In this document: in pieces, positions 22,813 through 31,921 of the stretch
Position numbering within the stretch: the stretch's first letter is position 1
Layout of the letters: the number at the start of each line of letters is the position of its first letter
Assembly: GCF_021531715.1 (NCBI RefSeq)
Contig: NZ_JAFBIT010000002.1
Location: forward strand, 310,001 to 374,000
DNA: 64,000 nucleotides
Origin: Anaeromassilibacillus senegalensis
GTDB taxonomy: Bacteria; Bacillota; Clostridia; Oscillospirales; Acutalibacteraceae
Direction: 5' to 3'
Notes under the pieces: model-generated
Seen by the model: only the letters and a program-made list of their open reading frames with translations
Databases searched by the model: none
Told to the model about the DNA's origin: nothing
Translations under genes and position numbers: made by a program

Positions 22813-23421
22813 TCAGCGCACGACACCGCCGAGACAGTTCGCGAGGTACACCGCGCCGTCGAGGTCGATCGCCGTATTCTGCAGCTTTGCAAAGCGGATG
22901 TCGGTGCGATCCCACTTCGCGCGGCGCAGGTCGGCGTCCTTCATGCGGGCGTTCCGGAACACCGTTTCGGTGAGGTTGCAGCCGGAGAGGTTCGCCTTCT
23001 CGAGATCGGCGTCGCTGAAATTCGCGCCGCGCAGACTCACGCCGGAAAAGTCCTGCTTTTTGAGCGCGCAGCCGTCGAGCACGCAGTATTCGAGCGCACC
23101 GCCGCGCACGACCCAGCCCGTGAGGTCCGCGCCCGCAAAAGTACAGCCTGTGCAGCGGCAGTCGCGAAACTCCGAGACGAACAGGCTCGCCGCAGAAAAC
23201 GTGCAGTTTTCAAACGCCGTCGAACGGATTAGCGTGTCATTGAGCCGCGCGAAATCGAACGTGCACGCGGCAAAGCGGCATTTTTCGATCAGCGCACCCG
23301 AAAGCACCGCGCCGCGAAAGTCGCATTTTGTGAAAGTGAACCCGGCGAGCGATGCGTCCGTGAAATCCGTATCCGAAAAGCGCGCGCCGGTATAGACCTT
23401 GATTTCCTGTGAAAAACTCAT
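22813..23421 (-). CDS. pentapeptide-repeat protein
   Basis: 202 aa built almost wholly of A(D/N)LxX-type pentapeptides (for example ARFSD, ADLTG, ANFSD, ADLEK, ANLSG, ADLRR) from about residue 12 to 195, predicting a right-handed quadrilateral beta-helix. No signal peptide or membrane segment. It overlaps the aspS stop by 4 bp (ATGA), so it is translationally coupled and under the same T-box control. Function unknown; some pentapeptide proteins mimic DNA, but nothing here shows gyrase protection. Confidence 0.85.
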   Translation of the reverse strand: MSFSQEIKVYTGARFSDTDFTDASLAGFTFTKCDFRGAVLSGALIEKCRFAACTFDFARLNDTLIRSTAFENCTFSAASLFVSEFRDCRCTGCTFAGADLTGWVVRGGALEYCVLDGCALKKQDFSGVSLRGANFSDADLEKANLSGCNLTETVFRNARMKDADLRRAKWDRTDIRFAKLQNTAIDLDGAVYLANCLGGVVR

Positions 23422-25199
23422 TCCTCTTCGACCACGGCGATGTGCAGCTCGTCAAGCTGCGCCTTGGTGACGGTCGAGGGCGCATCCATCATGATGTCCT
23501 GCGCGCTCTTGTTCATCGGGAACGCGATGACCTCGCGGATGGATTCCTCGCCGGAAAGCAGCATGACCATGCGGTCCACACCCGGGGCGATGCCCGCATG
23601 CGGCGGCGCACCGTAGCAGAATGCGTTGTACATGGCGGGGAACTTCGCCTTGACGTCGTCCTCGCCGAGGCGCACCATTTCGAACGCCTTGACCATGATC
23701 TCCGGGTCGTGGTTTCGCACCGCGCCGGAGGACAGCTCCACGCCGTTGCAGACGAGGTCGTACTGATCCGCCAAAATGTCGAGCGGGTCAATCTCGCCGC
23801 GCTCAGCCTTCAAGAGCGTCTCCATGCCGCCCGAGGGCATCGAGAACGGATTGTGGCAGAACTCCAGCTCGCCAGATTCCTCGCCGATCTCGTACATCGG
23901 GAAATCGACGATCCAGCAGAACTCGTAGCGCTCTTTATCCATATGTCCCTCGCACGCGGCGCCGAGCAGACGGCGCATGACGCCCGCCGTTTTCTGCGCC
24001 TGCTCGAGCTTGCCGGCAGAGAGGAACACGAGCGTGTTCGGCTTCAGCGCCAGCGCCTCGATGACAGCCGCGGCGGTCTCGGGATTTGCGTTGATAAACT
24101 TTGCGATGCCGCCCGCGATCGCGCCGGTTTCGTCCATCTTGAACCAGTACGGCTTCTGACCCGCCTGCACCTCAACATCGGCGCAGAGCTTATCGACGGC
24201 CTTTCTCGCGAGCTTGCAGTTTGTGACCGGCACCGCCTTGACGACATTGCCCTCAAACGGGCCGAAGCCGCAGTCCTTGAGCAGGTTTGTGACGTCCTTC
24301 ACGCGCAGGTCGATGCGCAGATCCGGCTTATCGGAACCGAATTCCTCCATCGCCTGACGGTACGGAATGCGGGTGAACGGCGCGGTGGACGCGATGTTGT
24401 ACGTGCCGTATTTGGCGAAGATCGGCGGGAGTACGTCCTCGAGAACGGCGAACACGTCCTCCTGCGAAGCGAACGCCATTTCCATATCGAGCTGATAGAA
24501 CTCACCCGGAGAGCGGTCGCCGCGCGCGTCCTCGTCGCGAAAGCACGGCGCGATCTGGAAGTAGCGGTCGAAGCCCGCGGTCATCAGGAGCTGCTTGAAC
24601 TGCTGCGGCGCCTGCGGGAGCGCGTAGAATTTGCCCGGATGCTTGCGCGACGGAACGAGATAATCGCGCGCGCCCTCGGGCGAAGAGGCGGTCAGAATCG
24701 GCGTCGTGATCTCTAGGAAGCCGTGCTCGGTCATCGCCTGGCGCAGCGCGGAGACGACGTTCGAGCGCAGGATGATGTTGTTCTTCACGGCCGGATTGCG
24801 CAGGTCGAGGTAGCGGTACTTGAGGCGCTGCGTCTCGTCCGCCTCTCTCGATCGGTTGATCTCAAACGGCAGCTCGTTGTAGCGGCAGCGGCCGAGCACC
24901 TTGATCTCCGTCGGCGCGACCTCGATATCGCCGGTGGCCTGCTTCGGGTTCTTGCTCGTGCGCTCGCGCACCACGCCGGTGACGGAGATCGTCGATTCCT
25001 TGTTGAGGGGCTTGACGATCGCCATCATCTCTTCGTTTTCGATGACAACCTGCGTCGTGCCGTAGAAATCGCGGAGCACGACGAAGGCAAAGTTGCTGCC
25101 GACCTCGCGGATGTTTTCCATCCAGCCGACGAGCGTAACGGTTTCGCCTGCGTTCTGAAGCCGAAGCTCCCCGCAGGTATGTGTTCTGGACTGAACCAT
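23418..25199 (-). CDS. aspS: aspartyl-tRNA synthetase
   Basis: 593 aa, normal for bacterial AspRS. N-terminal OB-fold anticodon domain (GELRLQNAGETVTLVGWMEN), class II motif 2 (FRDEDARGDRSPGEFYQLD), bacterial GAD insertion, and motif 3 (GAPPHAGIAPGVDRMVMLL). Lies 120 bp after hisS in the T-box-controlled transcript. Start ATG 25199. Whether it is discriminating or also charges tRNA-Asn is not resolved here. Confidence 0.97.
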   Translation of the reverse strand: MVQSRTHTCGELRLQNAGETVTLVGWMENIREVGSNFAFVVLRDFYGTTQVVIENEEMMAIVKPLNKESTISVTGVVRERTSKNPKQATGDIEVAPTEIKVLGRCRYNELPFEINRSREADETQRLKYRYLDLRNPAVKNNIILRSNVVSALRQAMTEHGFLEITTPILTASSPEGARDYLVPSRKHPGKFYALPQAPQQFKQLLMTAGFDRYFQIAPCFRDEDARGDRSPGEFYQLDMEMAFASQEDVFAVLEDVLPPIFAKYGTYNIASTAPFTRIPYRQAMEEFGSDKPDLRIDLRVKDVTNLLKDCGFGPFEGNVVKAVPVTNCKLARKAVDKLCADVEVQAGQKPYWFKMDETGAIAGGIAKFINANPETAAAVIEALALKPNTLVFLSAGKLEQAQKTAGVMRRLLGAACEGHMDKERYEFCWIVDFPMYEIGEESGELEFCHNPFSMPSGGMETLLKAERGEIDPLDILADQYDLVCNGVELSSGAVRNHDPEIMVKAFEMVRLGEDDVKAKFPAMYNAFCYGAPPHAGIAPGVDRMVMLLSGEESIREVIAFPMNKSAQDIMMDAPSTVTKAQLDELHIAVVEEE

Positions 25200-25319
25200 A
25201 TTGAAATTCCTCTTTTCTGGTTGATCTGTTATCCGGGCGGCTGTCGTGAAATCGCTTCATTCTGCCGCATTTTTCGCTTTGTCTGCACAAGAATCTATGA
25301 ACCAATTTTTCCTCCCCGC

Positions 25320-26609
25320 TCAGAACGAGAGATCATCCTGCGCGGTGGTCGATTCGATATAGGCGTCGATGAAATCGTCGCCTATGGAGAGCGTCTTTTT
25401 TTCGCCGGTCTTCATATTCTTGAGATCCGCCTTGCCGGTTTCGAGCTCGTTGTCGCCGAGCACGATTGTGTAGCGGGCGCGAATCTTATCGGCGTACTTC
25501 ATCTGCGCCTTGAGGCCGCGCGCGCACAGGTCGCAGTCCGCCGCAACGCCGCAGCGGTGCAGCGCGCTCACGAGCTGGAACGCCTTAACCTGCGCTGCCT
25601 CGCCCATCGAAGCGATGTAAAGCTCGCACTTGCCGTCATCCGGGAACTCCGCGCCCGCCTCCTGCAGCGCCATCATGATGCGGTCAAAGCCGAGACCGAA
25701 GCCAAGCGCCGGGGTCGGCTTGCCGCCGATCTCCTCGACAAGCCCGTCGTACCGGCCGCCGCCGCCCAGCGCGAAGCCGAAGCGGTTCGAGGGGAATTCA
25801 AAGACCGTGCGGGTGTAGTAGTCGAGTCCGCGCACGAGACCCGGATCGATTGTAAACGGGATACCGATCGCGGTGAGCAGGCTCTGCACCTTCTCAAAGT
25901 GCGCGCGGCAGTCGTCGCAGAGATACTCGGTGATCTTCGGCGCGCCCTTCGCGATCTCGCCGCAGACCGGGCTCTTACAGTCGAGAATGCGCATCGGGTT
26001 GCGCTCGAGACGGGAATTGCACGTCTCGCAGAGCTCGTCCTTGCGCTCGGTGAAGTACGCTTTCAGCGCCTTGTGGTACTCCGCGCGGCAGGTGGGGCAG
26101 CCGATGGAGTTGATCGCAAGCTGCACGTCGCCGCCGAGGCCGAGACGCTCGAAGATCGACATCGCCAGCGAAATGACCTGCGCGTCCGCCGCCGGCTCCG
26201 CCGCGCCGAACATCTCCACACCGAACTGATGCAGCTCGCGCATGCGCCCTGCCTGCGGCTTTTCGTAGCGGTAGCAGGAGGTTTTGTAGTACATTTTAAT
26301 CGGGTAGCCGCCGTTGTACATGCCGTTTTCCAGCATGGCGCGCACCGCGCCCGCGGTACCCTCCGGCCGCAGCGTGATCGAACGCCCGCCCTTGTCCTCA
26401 AAGGTGTACATCTGCTTTTCGACGACGTCCGTCGTGTCGCCGACGGAGCGCTGGAACAGCTCCGTGTGTTCGAAAACCGGCGTGCGAATTTCAGAGAAGC
26501 CGTTCAGCTCCGCCTCGCCCGCCATCACGTCTTCCACGAGCGTCCATTTTTCGGATTCACCGGGGATAATGTCTCTGGTGCCCTTCGGCGCCTTTGTGAT
26601 GAGTTCCAT
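25320..26609 (-). CDS. hisS: histidyl-tRNA synthetase
   Basis: 429 aa. KGTRDI start (residues 9-14), motif 2 region YKTSCYRYEKPQAGRMRELHQFG, HisA motif GLDYYTRTVFE and GGGGRYDGL, plus the C-terminal anticodon-binding domain. Charges tRNA-His. First gene after the T-box riboswitch; ATG 26609 with AGAAAGG upstream. hisS-aspS pairs under T-box control are a common Firmicutes arrangement. Confidence 0.97.
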   Translation of the reverse strand: MELITKAPKGTRDIIPGESEKWTLVEDVMAGEAELNGFSEIRTPVFEHTELFQRSVGDTTDVVEKQMYTFEDKGGRSITLRPEGTAGAVRAMLENGMYNGGYPIKMYYKTSCYRYEKPQAGRMRELHQFGVEMFGAAEPAADAQVISLAMSIFERLGLGGDVQLAINSIGCPTCRAEYHKALKAYFTERKDELCETCNSRLERNPMRILDCKSPVCGEIAKGAPKITEYLCDDCRAHFEKVQSLLTAIGIPFTIDPGLVRGLDYYTRTVFEFPSNRFGFALGGGGRYDGLVEEIGGKPTPALGFGLGFDRIMMALQEAGAEFPDDGKCELYIASMGEAAQVKAFQLVSALHRCGVAADCDLCARGLKAQMKYADKIRARYTIVLGDNELETGKADLKNMKTGEKKTLSIGDDFIDAYIESTTAQDDLSF

Positions 26610-26658
26610 AGTATGTTCCTTTCTCCCGCGCTTTGGCGGGCTGAAATTATATTTGAAA

Positions 26659-26900
26659 TAAAAATCCCCTATCCGCCGCGAAGCGGATAAGGGACGAAGC
26701 TTGTTCGTGGTGCCACCCTTTTTCGAGAGACGGGTATAGGAATCCCATCCTCCTCAAGGCTCCTTAACGCGGAAAACGCACTTTCGTGCGGCTCACGGGT
26801 GTCTTTCGCCGAATGCAGCACGCGCGGCTTTCAGCCGGGACCGCGCTCTCTTTCCCGTGCCGCCGCTTCGGGTACTCTTCCCGGTCAACGCCGGATATTT
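26659..26900 (-). ncRNA. T-box riboswitch controlling hisS-aspS (Asp/His specifier)
   Basis: Read leftward. Stem I contains AGAGAG and the distal GGCTGAAAGCC loop. The specifier loop carries GACAC (26799-26803), in which GAC (Asp) and CAC (His) overlap. The T-box core AGGGTGGCACCACG is at 26706-26719. The terminator pairs 26683-26694 with 26665-26676, followed by TTTTT. Uncharged tRNA should bind the specifier and the T-box core and prevent terminator formation. Confidence 0.9.
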
Positions 26901-26906
26901 GAATAT

Positions 26907-26935
26907 ACTCTACCGCATTTTCACACAGTTGTCAA
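26907..26935 (-). promoter_or_regulatory. promoter of the hisS-aspS T-box transcript
   Basis: Minus strand TTGACA (26930-26935), 17-bp spacer, TAGAGT (26907-26912); transcription would begin about 26900, just before T-box stem I. Confidence 0.8.
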
Positions 26936-26942
26936 TCCAAGT

Positions 26943-27341
26943 TTACAGTTTGACGATCTCGCGCCAATCGAGGTCGCCGCGCTCCAGACCGTGAATGAGA
27001 ACTTCGGCCGTCGCAATATTCGTCGCAACCGGAATGTTGTGCACATCGCAAAGGCGCAGCAGATTCTTGTCGAACGGCTCCTGCGTCTGCGTCTGCATCG
27101 AATCGCGGAAAAACAGCAGCAGATCGATCTCATTACAGGCAATGCGCGCTGCAATCTGTTGATCTCCGCCCTGCGTTCCGCTGAGGAAGCGGTGAATGTT
27201 GAGCCCGGTTGCGTCGGCAACGAGTTTGCCTGTCGTGCCCGTAGCACAGAGGTTGTGGCGGCTCAGGATGCCGCAGTAAGCAATGCAGAACTGGACCATC
27301 AATTCCTTTTTTGCGTCATGCGCGGTAAGTGCGATGTTCAT
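26943..27341 (-). CDS. mgsA: methylglyoxal synthase
   Basis: 132 aa. ALTAHDAKK start, phosphate-binding [21 protein letters not shown] with the catalytic Asp, and FFRDSM; typical MgsA (EC 4.2.3.3), converting dihydroxyacetone phosphate to methylglyoxal plus phosphate. It follows minD in the rod-shape cluster, as in other Clostridia. ATG 27341. Its end lies directly beside the hisS promoter. Confidence 0.95.
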   Translation of the reverse strand: MNIALTAHDAKKELMVQFCIAYCGILSRHNLCATGTTGKLVADATGLNIHRFLSGTQGGDQQIAARIACNEIDLLLFFRDSMQTQTQEPFDKNLLRLCDVHNIPVATNIATAEVLIHGLERGDLDWREIVKL

Positions 27342-27412
27342 GGGAAGTCCTCCTTATTCTCTCTTTTATATATTTCCGTATAACATGGTTCTGCAGTCAT
27401 TCGCTTGTCCCT

Positions 27413-28192
27413 TCAAATTGCAAGCGGCACGGGAACACCGTTCAGCCGGGCTGCAATGCGTGAAAGTGCCGCCATGCCGGGCTTATTCGCACCGGGAAGC
27501 CGTCCGCACTGAAAAGCCGCCGCCATTTCCCTGTCCTCGGGCACAATGCCGACCAGACGGATACCGCTCTGATCGATCACGTCGTCAAGGTCACGGCAGA
27601 CGCCGGAGCCGGACTCTGACCGGCCCTCCCCCCGCAGTTCATCGGACGAAACACTTCTGAAATACGCTGCATGAAATCGGTTGATGATGAGCCGCTGCCC
27701 GGAAACACCCGTCTCCAAAAGCAAACGACGAACGATGGAGGCATCCCGGATACAGACCGGGTCGGGACTGCATACAACGAGTGCGCTGTCTGCCGCCGCG
27801 GCCGCCGCACGGAAGCCGCGCCCGACGCCCGCCGGGGAATCGAGCAGCACGCGGTCAAAATAGCGCTTGAGCATCGGCACCAGCCGCCGCATCACGTGCT
27901 CGGGTACAAGATCCTCGCCGTTTGCGGGAGCGGGCATCAGCGAAACGCCGGGCATTGCGCCGCAGGGATAAATCGCCTCCGCCGGCGCGCACCGGCCCGC
28001 GACGACATCCGAACTGTCGAACACAAGCGATTCCTCCGTGCCGGTCATCCGGTCCAGACTGCGCAGCCCCGCGTCACAGTCGACAAGCAACACACGCTCG
28101 CCGTCTGCGGCAAACTGTGCGGCAAGGCCGAGCGTTACCGTGGATTTCCCGACGCCGCCCTTTCCGGAAGTGATAACGATTGCAGTACCCAT
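27413..28192 (-). CDS. minD: MinD-like septum-site ATPase
   Basis: 259 aa. Deviant Walker A GKGGVGKST (10-18), switch I-like DCDAGLRSLD, Walker B-like LLDSPAG. A ParA/MinD ATPase; location next to mrdA-mreBCD favours MinD. The C-terminus (NGVPVPLAI) lacks the usual strongly amphipathic lysine-rich membrane-targeting helix, and no minC or minE is present in the cluster, so its role in division-site selection is uncertain. It has its own promoter (28212-28240). Confidence 0.8.
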   Translation of the reverse strand: MGTAIVITSGKGGVGKSTVTLGLAAQFAADGERVLLVDCDAGLRSLDRMTGTEESLVFDSSDVVAGRCAPAEAIYPCGAMPGVSLMPAPANGEDLVPEHVMRRLVPMLKRYFDRVLLDSPAGVGRGFRAAAAAADSALVVCSPDPVCIRDASIVRRLLLETGVSGQRLIINRFHAAYFRSVSSDELRGEGRSESGSGVCRDLDDVIDQSGIRLVGIVPEDREMAAAFQCGRLPGANKPGMAALSRIAARLNGVPVPLAI

Positions 28193-28211
28193 AGATAATA
28201 CCTCATTGAAT

Positions 28212-28240
28212 ATAATATCACATCAAAACACAATAGTCAA
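28212..28240 (-). promoter_or_regulatory. minD promoter
   Basis: Minus strand TTGACT (28235-28240), 17-bp spacer, TATTAT (28212-28217), within the AT-rich gap between mrdA and minD. Confidence 0.7.
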
Positions 28241-28325
28241 AAATAAAAATTCATTCCGATAAATTTTAGCATACTGCCCCAAAACTAGCGGTCATTTTTT
28301 GTCGAAGCAACCAAATCCTGTCCGG

Positions 28326-30404
28326 TTAATCCGCGTCGTTTTCGGGCACCGGCGTGGATTCGGCGGCTTTCGCGGGATTTTCCGCTCCAGTGCTGCCCTC
28401 CGGGAAGAAATAGGCCTCCAAAATAGCCTTTGCCACATCCTTCGCCGCGTTGCCCTCGCCGCCATATTCCACGACGACCGCCACCGCGATCTGCGGATCA
28501 TCGTACGGCGCGTAGCCGATAAAGGTCAGGTTGTCCGAATGCTCATACGTCTCGGCGGTGCCGGTTTTGCCCGCGACCGCCACGCCGAAATCGGCGAAGG
28601 TCGAGGCCGCTGTACCCTCGGTGCAGACCTGCCGCATGCCCTCGCGCACGACGCGGAAGCTTTCCTCGGAGATCTCTGCCTGCAGCACAACCTCCGGCTC
28701 CGCCGTTTCGCGCGTAATCACGCGGTCGTAATCGGTGATTTTTTCCATGAAATGCGTCTTGTAGCGCGTGCCGCCGTTTGCGATCATCGCGCAGTACGTC
28801 GCGAGCTCGATCGGCGTGAACATGTTGTCGCACTGGCCAATCGCCGCCTGAATCGTCAGGCCGTCGAACCACTCGGCGCCTAAATGCCGCTCGGCGTACG
28901 TGACCGGGTCGGACATGATGCCGGCCGTCTCGTGCAGCTCGCACCCCGTCTTCTCGCCGAGCGCGAACAGCTCCGCGTAGGTGTGCATGCGCTTGATCGT
29001 CAGCATGCGGCCGACATCGTAGAAAAAGCTGTTGCAGGAATAGCGCAGCGCGCCGTATACATCGAGCGCACCGTGCTCACCGAGGCACTTCGGCTCATAG
29101 TCGGGCGCGTAGTAATGGTAGGTGCCGTCGCAGACGACCGGCTTCTGCGTGGGCGTGATGACACCCTCCTCCAGTGCGGCCAGCGCAACGAGCGGCTTAA
29201 AAATGGAACCCGGCGTGAAGATGCCGTCCAGCGCGCGATTGAAAAGCGGCTGCGTTTCATCCGCGTAGAGCGCCGTCAGGTATTCGTCGTCGGACATATA
29301 CTTGGAAAGGTCGAAGGTGGGATAGGACACGCAGGCGAGCACGGCGCCGCTGTTGACATCGAGCGCCACCGCCGCGCCGGCGGTGCAGTCCTCTGTGGGT
29401 TTCGCCTCGATCTGCTCCTGCAGCGCCTTGCCCGCCGCGCGCTGCAGATCGCTGTCGATCGTCAGCCAGACGGAATCGCCCGCCTGCGGCGGCTCCGTGA
29501 CCGTGGTGGAGAGCACCTCGCCGGTCGAATCCGTCTCGATGGTCTCCTTGCCGTTCTTGCCGCGCAGCACCGATTCATAGACGCTCTCAATACCGCTCTG
29601 GCCCAGAATATCGTCATAGGCATAGCCGGATACATTTGCGGAGGAATACGTGTTGTCCTCGGCGAGCGCCGTGTTGTACTGCTCCTCCGAGATCGCGCCG
29701 AGCGTGCCGATCACGTGCGGGGCCACCGTGCCGTCGCCGTAATCGCGCGTCTGGCCGACCTGCGTCTCGATGCCGGGCATGGAGACGATACGCTCGCTGA
29801 CGATCTCGACCGTCTCGATCGATACGTCGCGCGCGAGCACATACGGGTTCGTGCGGCTGAAATAGCTGCGCTCCATGTTGTAGCGGACGGACGCCACGCG
29901 GCGCGCATCCGCCCGGTCAAGCGTTTCATCGATGCCGTACCGCTCGATGAGCGCCGCCATGCACTCCGCAGCGGTCGCTTCTTCGGGCAGATCCAGCATA
30001 TCCTCGCCCTTGAGCACCGCGATCTCGCCCGTGCGGTCCGCCGAAAAGCGGTAATCGCCGCCGCGCGTCATTGTGATCGGCAGCCTGTCCACCCATTCGA
30101 CATCGATGGATTCCAGCAGCTTTACGGCGCTGAGCAGCGTTTCGTTCCGGCTCTCCGCTTCCCAGGAGAGCTTGCTGTAAATGATGTTGTATACCGGGCG
30201 GTTCCCGGCGAGCACCTCGCCGTCGCGGTCGAGAATCTCGCCGCGCGCGCCGGTCAGCTTGATGAAGCTGCTCGAGACGACCGCCTCCTCGGCATAGGTG
30301 TCGCCCTGAACGAGCTGCCACTGACCGAGGCGGACGACGTACACGATAAAGACAATCAAAACCAACACGCCGCAGAATACGCCGCGTCCCTGCTTTTTGA
30401 ACAT
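28326..30404 (-). CDS. mrdA: penicillin-binding protein 2 (rod elongation transpeptidase)
   Basis: 692 aa. One N-terminal membrane helix (about 9-27), PBP dimerisation domain (from about 52, RGEILDRDGEVLA), and transpeptidase domain with S400-x-x-K403, S457-C-N459 and K614-T-G616. Class B PBP acting with MreBCD and RodA in lateral wall synthesis. It follows mreD in the mre operon by about 40 bp; RodA is not encoded in this cluster. ATG 30404. Confidence 0.95.
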   Translation of the reverse strand: MFKKQGRGVFCGVLVLIVFIVYVVRLGQWQLVQGDTYAEEAVVSSSFIKLTGARGEILDRDGEVLAGNRPVYNIIYSKLSWEAESRNETLLSAVKLLESIDVEWVDRLPITMTRGGDYRFSADRTGEIAVLKGEDMLDLPEEATAAECMAALIERYGIDETLDRADARRVASVRYNMERSYFSRTNPYVLARDVSIETVEIVSERIVSMPGIETQVGQTRDYGDGTVAPHVIGTLGAISEEQYNTALAEDNTYSSANVSGYAYDDILGQSGIESVYESVLRGKNGKETIETDSTGEVLSTTVTEPPQAGDSVWLTIDSDLQRAAGKALQEQIEAKPTEDCTAGAAVALDVNSGAVLACVSYPTFDLSKYMSDDEYLTALYADETQPLFNRALDGIFTPGSIFKPLVALAALEEGVITPTQKPVVCDGTYHYYAPDYEPKCLGEHGALDVYGALRYSCNSFFYDVGRMLTIKRMHTYAELFALGEKTGCELHETAGIMSDPVTYAERHLGAEWFDGLTIQAAIGQCDNMFTPIELATYCAMIANGGTRYKTHFMEKITDYDRVITRETAEPEVVLQAEISEESFRVVREGMRQVCTEGTAASTFADFGVAVAGKTGTAETYEHSDNLTFIGYAPYDDPQIAVAVVVEYGGEGNAAKDVAKAILEAYFFPEGSTGAENPAKAAESTPVPENDAD

Positions 30405-30444
30405 TTTGCCGCCTCCCTTCGGTCAGTCTGAACGGTATTGTACA

Positions 30445-30954
30445 TCAGAACCGGCTGAAAAACCGGCGTATCAGCGCCTGCAGACCATAACAGACCGGAA
30501 TGGTCAGCAGCGTGTAAAAATAGATCGGCAAGTACGCGCTCGACAGCGCGTACGCCGCAAGACTGTATCCCTGCGCGACGTACAGCACGAGCCAATCGAG
30601 CAGAACGGCGGCCGCGCAGCTCCACAGGCCCATAAGCACGGAGGTAAAAAGCTGAATCTGGATGCGCGTGCCGCACAAGCCGCTCAAAAAGAAGCAGAGC
30701 ACCGCAAACACCAGCGCGTGGTAACCCATCGGCGTGCCGCCGCCGAAATCGGCGAGCAGCCCGGCAAAGATACCGAACGCCATCGCGGGCACGCATTCCT
30801 CCACCATCGCGATCGTCAGCGCCGCGGCCAACACGAGCATCGGCTTTGCGCCCATGATAAACGGCAAAAGCCCCGGCGTTTCCTGCAAAACAAACAGCAA
30901 AAGGAGCTCCACCGCGTACAGCAGATAGCGCATCCATTTTTTACGGTCTGCCAT
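30445..30954 (-). CDS. mreD: rod shape-determining membrane protein MreD
   Basis: 169 aa with about five hydrophobic helices and the typical MreD pattern (LLLFVLQETPGLLPFI near the start, FGIFAGLLADFGGGTPMGYHAL in the middle). The ATG at 30954 is chosen because AAAGGAG lies 8 bp upstream; a GTG at 30963 would be too close to the site. Position between mreC and mrdA is diagnostic. Confidence 0.9.
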   Translation of the reverse strand: MADRKKWMRYLLYAVELLLLFVLQETPGLLPFIMGAKPMLVLAAALTIAMVEECVPAMAFGIFAGLLADFGGGTPMGYHALVFAVLCFFLSGLCGTRIQIQLFTSVLMGLWSCAAAVLLDWLVLYVAQGYSLAAYALSSAYLPIYFYTLLTIPVCYGLQALIRRFFSRF

Positions 30955-30972
30955 GCGGCGCACTCCTTTCGT

Positions 30973-31881
30973 TTATTCGTTGCCCTTCTGCGCCGTCGCG
31001 GCGGGATCCTCCGCTTCGGGAGACGCTTCGGGGAGATTGGCCTGTACATCGCCCTTGCCCTCAAAATCCGTGACGACAAAGACGTCCGAAACTGTTTTGA
31101 TATCGACGTACGGCGTGAGGATCGCATAGAACGACGAATCCGCATTGCTGCGCTCCACGCTGTCCACGCGGCCGATCAGCAGATCGCTCGGGAACACGCC
31201 GCCCGCGCCGCTCGTCGTGATGATCGTGCCCGCCTGCACCTGCGTGTCGCGCGTCAGATACAGAAGCTTGACCTTGCCGCTGTTCGCGAACTGAATATCA
31301 CTTGCGATGACACCACTCTCGCCGCATTCCTTGGCCGACGCGCCGATCTTCGTTTTCTCCGAGAGGATCGACCGCACGCGGCTCGAGGTCGCATAGACCT
31401 CGTCGATCACGCCGACGACGCCCATCTCGGTGATCACGGCGTCGCCCTCCGAAATGCCGGAGAGATAACCGCGGTTGATCGTGAAATCATAGAACACGTC
31501 GTTCGGGTCGCGCCCGACGACGCTTGCCGACGTGAGCTGGAGATCCGGCATCGCGTCCTTGACGGAGAGGATGTCCTCGTACGACGCATTTTCCTCCTTG
31601 ACCTCGTAATAATCGACGAGCTGCTCGCGCAGCTTCCGGTTCTCCTCAGAAAGCTCCACGTAGAGCTTTTTGAGCTCCTCCTTCGACATGCCGTCGAGGT
31701 CGATAAACTCCTTTGCACCCTCGGTCATGTTCGTGCCGGCCGTCAGAAGCGGCGCGGACACAATGCCGAACAGATTCGAGAAAACGGAGCTTCCCGCGCT
31801 CAGGCCGTAGATCACCGCGCCGATCAGCACGACGACCGCCACCATCAGGATCTTAAAGCCCCTGGTTGTAAATTTTTCCAT
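30973..31881 (-). CDS. mreC: rod shape-determining protein MreC
   Basis: 302 aa. One N-terminal transmembrane helix (10-28), a coiled coil (about 65-95, ELKKLYVELSEENRKLREQL), then the beta-rich MreC core (VVGRDPNDVFYDFTINRG, GVIDEVYATSSRV, TTSGAGGVFPSDLLIG). The C-terminal 30 residues are acidic and low-complexity. Periplasmic-side scaffold linking MreB to PBP2. ATG 31881, about 40 bp after mreB. Confidence 0.95.
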   Translation of the reverse strand: MEKFTTRGFKILMVAVVVLIGAVIYGLSAGSSVFSNLFGIVSAPLLTAGTNMTEGAKEFIDLDGMSKEELKKLYVELSEENRKLREQLVDYYEVKEENASYEDILSVKDAMPDLQLTSASVVGRDPNDVFYDFTINRGYLSGISEGDAVITEMGVVGVIDEVYATSSRVRSILSEKTKIGASAKECGESGVIASDIQFANSGKVKLLYLTRDTQVQAGTIITTSGAGGVFPSDLLIGRVDSVERSNADSSFYAILTPYVDIKTVSDVFVVTDFEGKGDVQANLPEASPEAEDPAATAQKGNE

Positions 31882-31921
31882 ACGCCGCGCCTCCTTTCAG
31901 CCCGGTTTTGTCCCGCACGGC

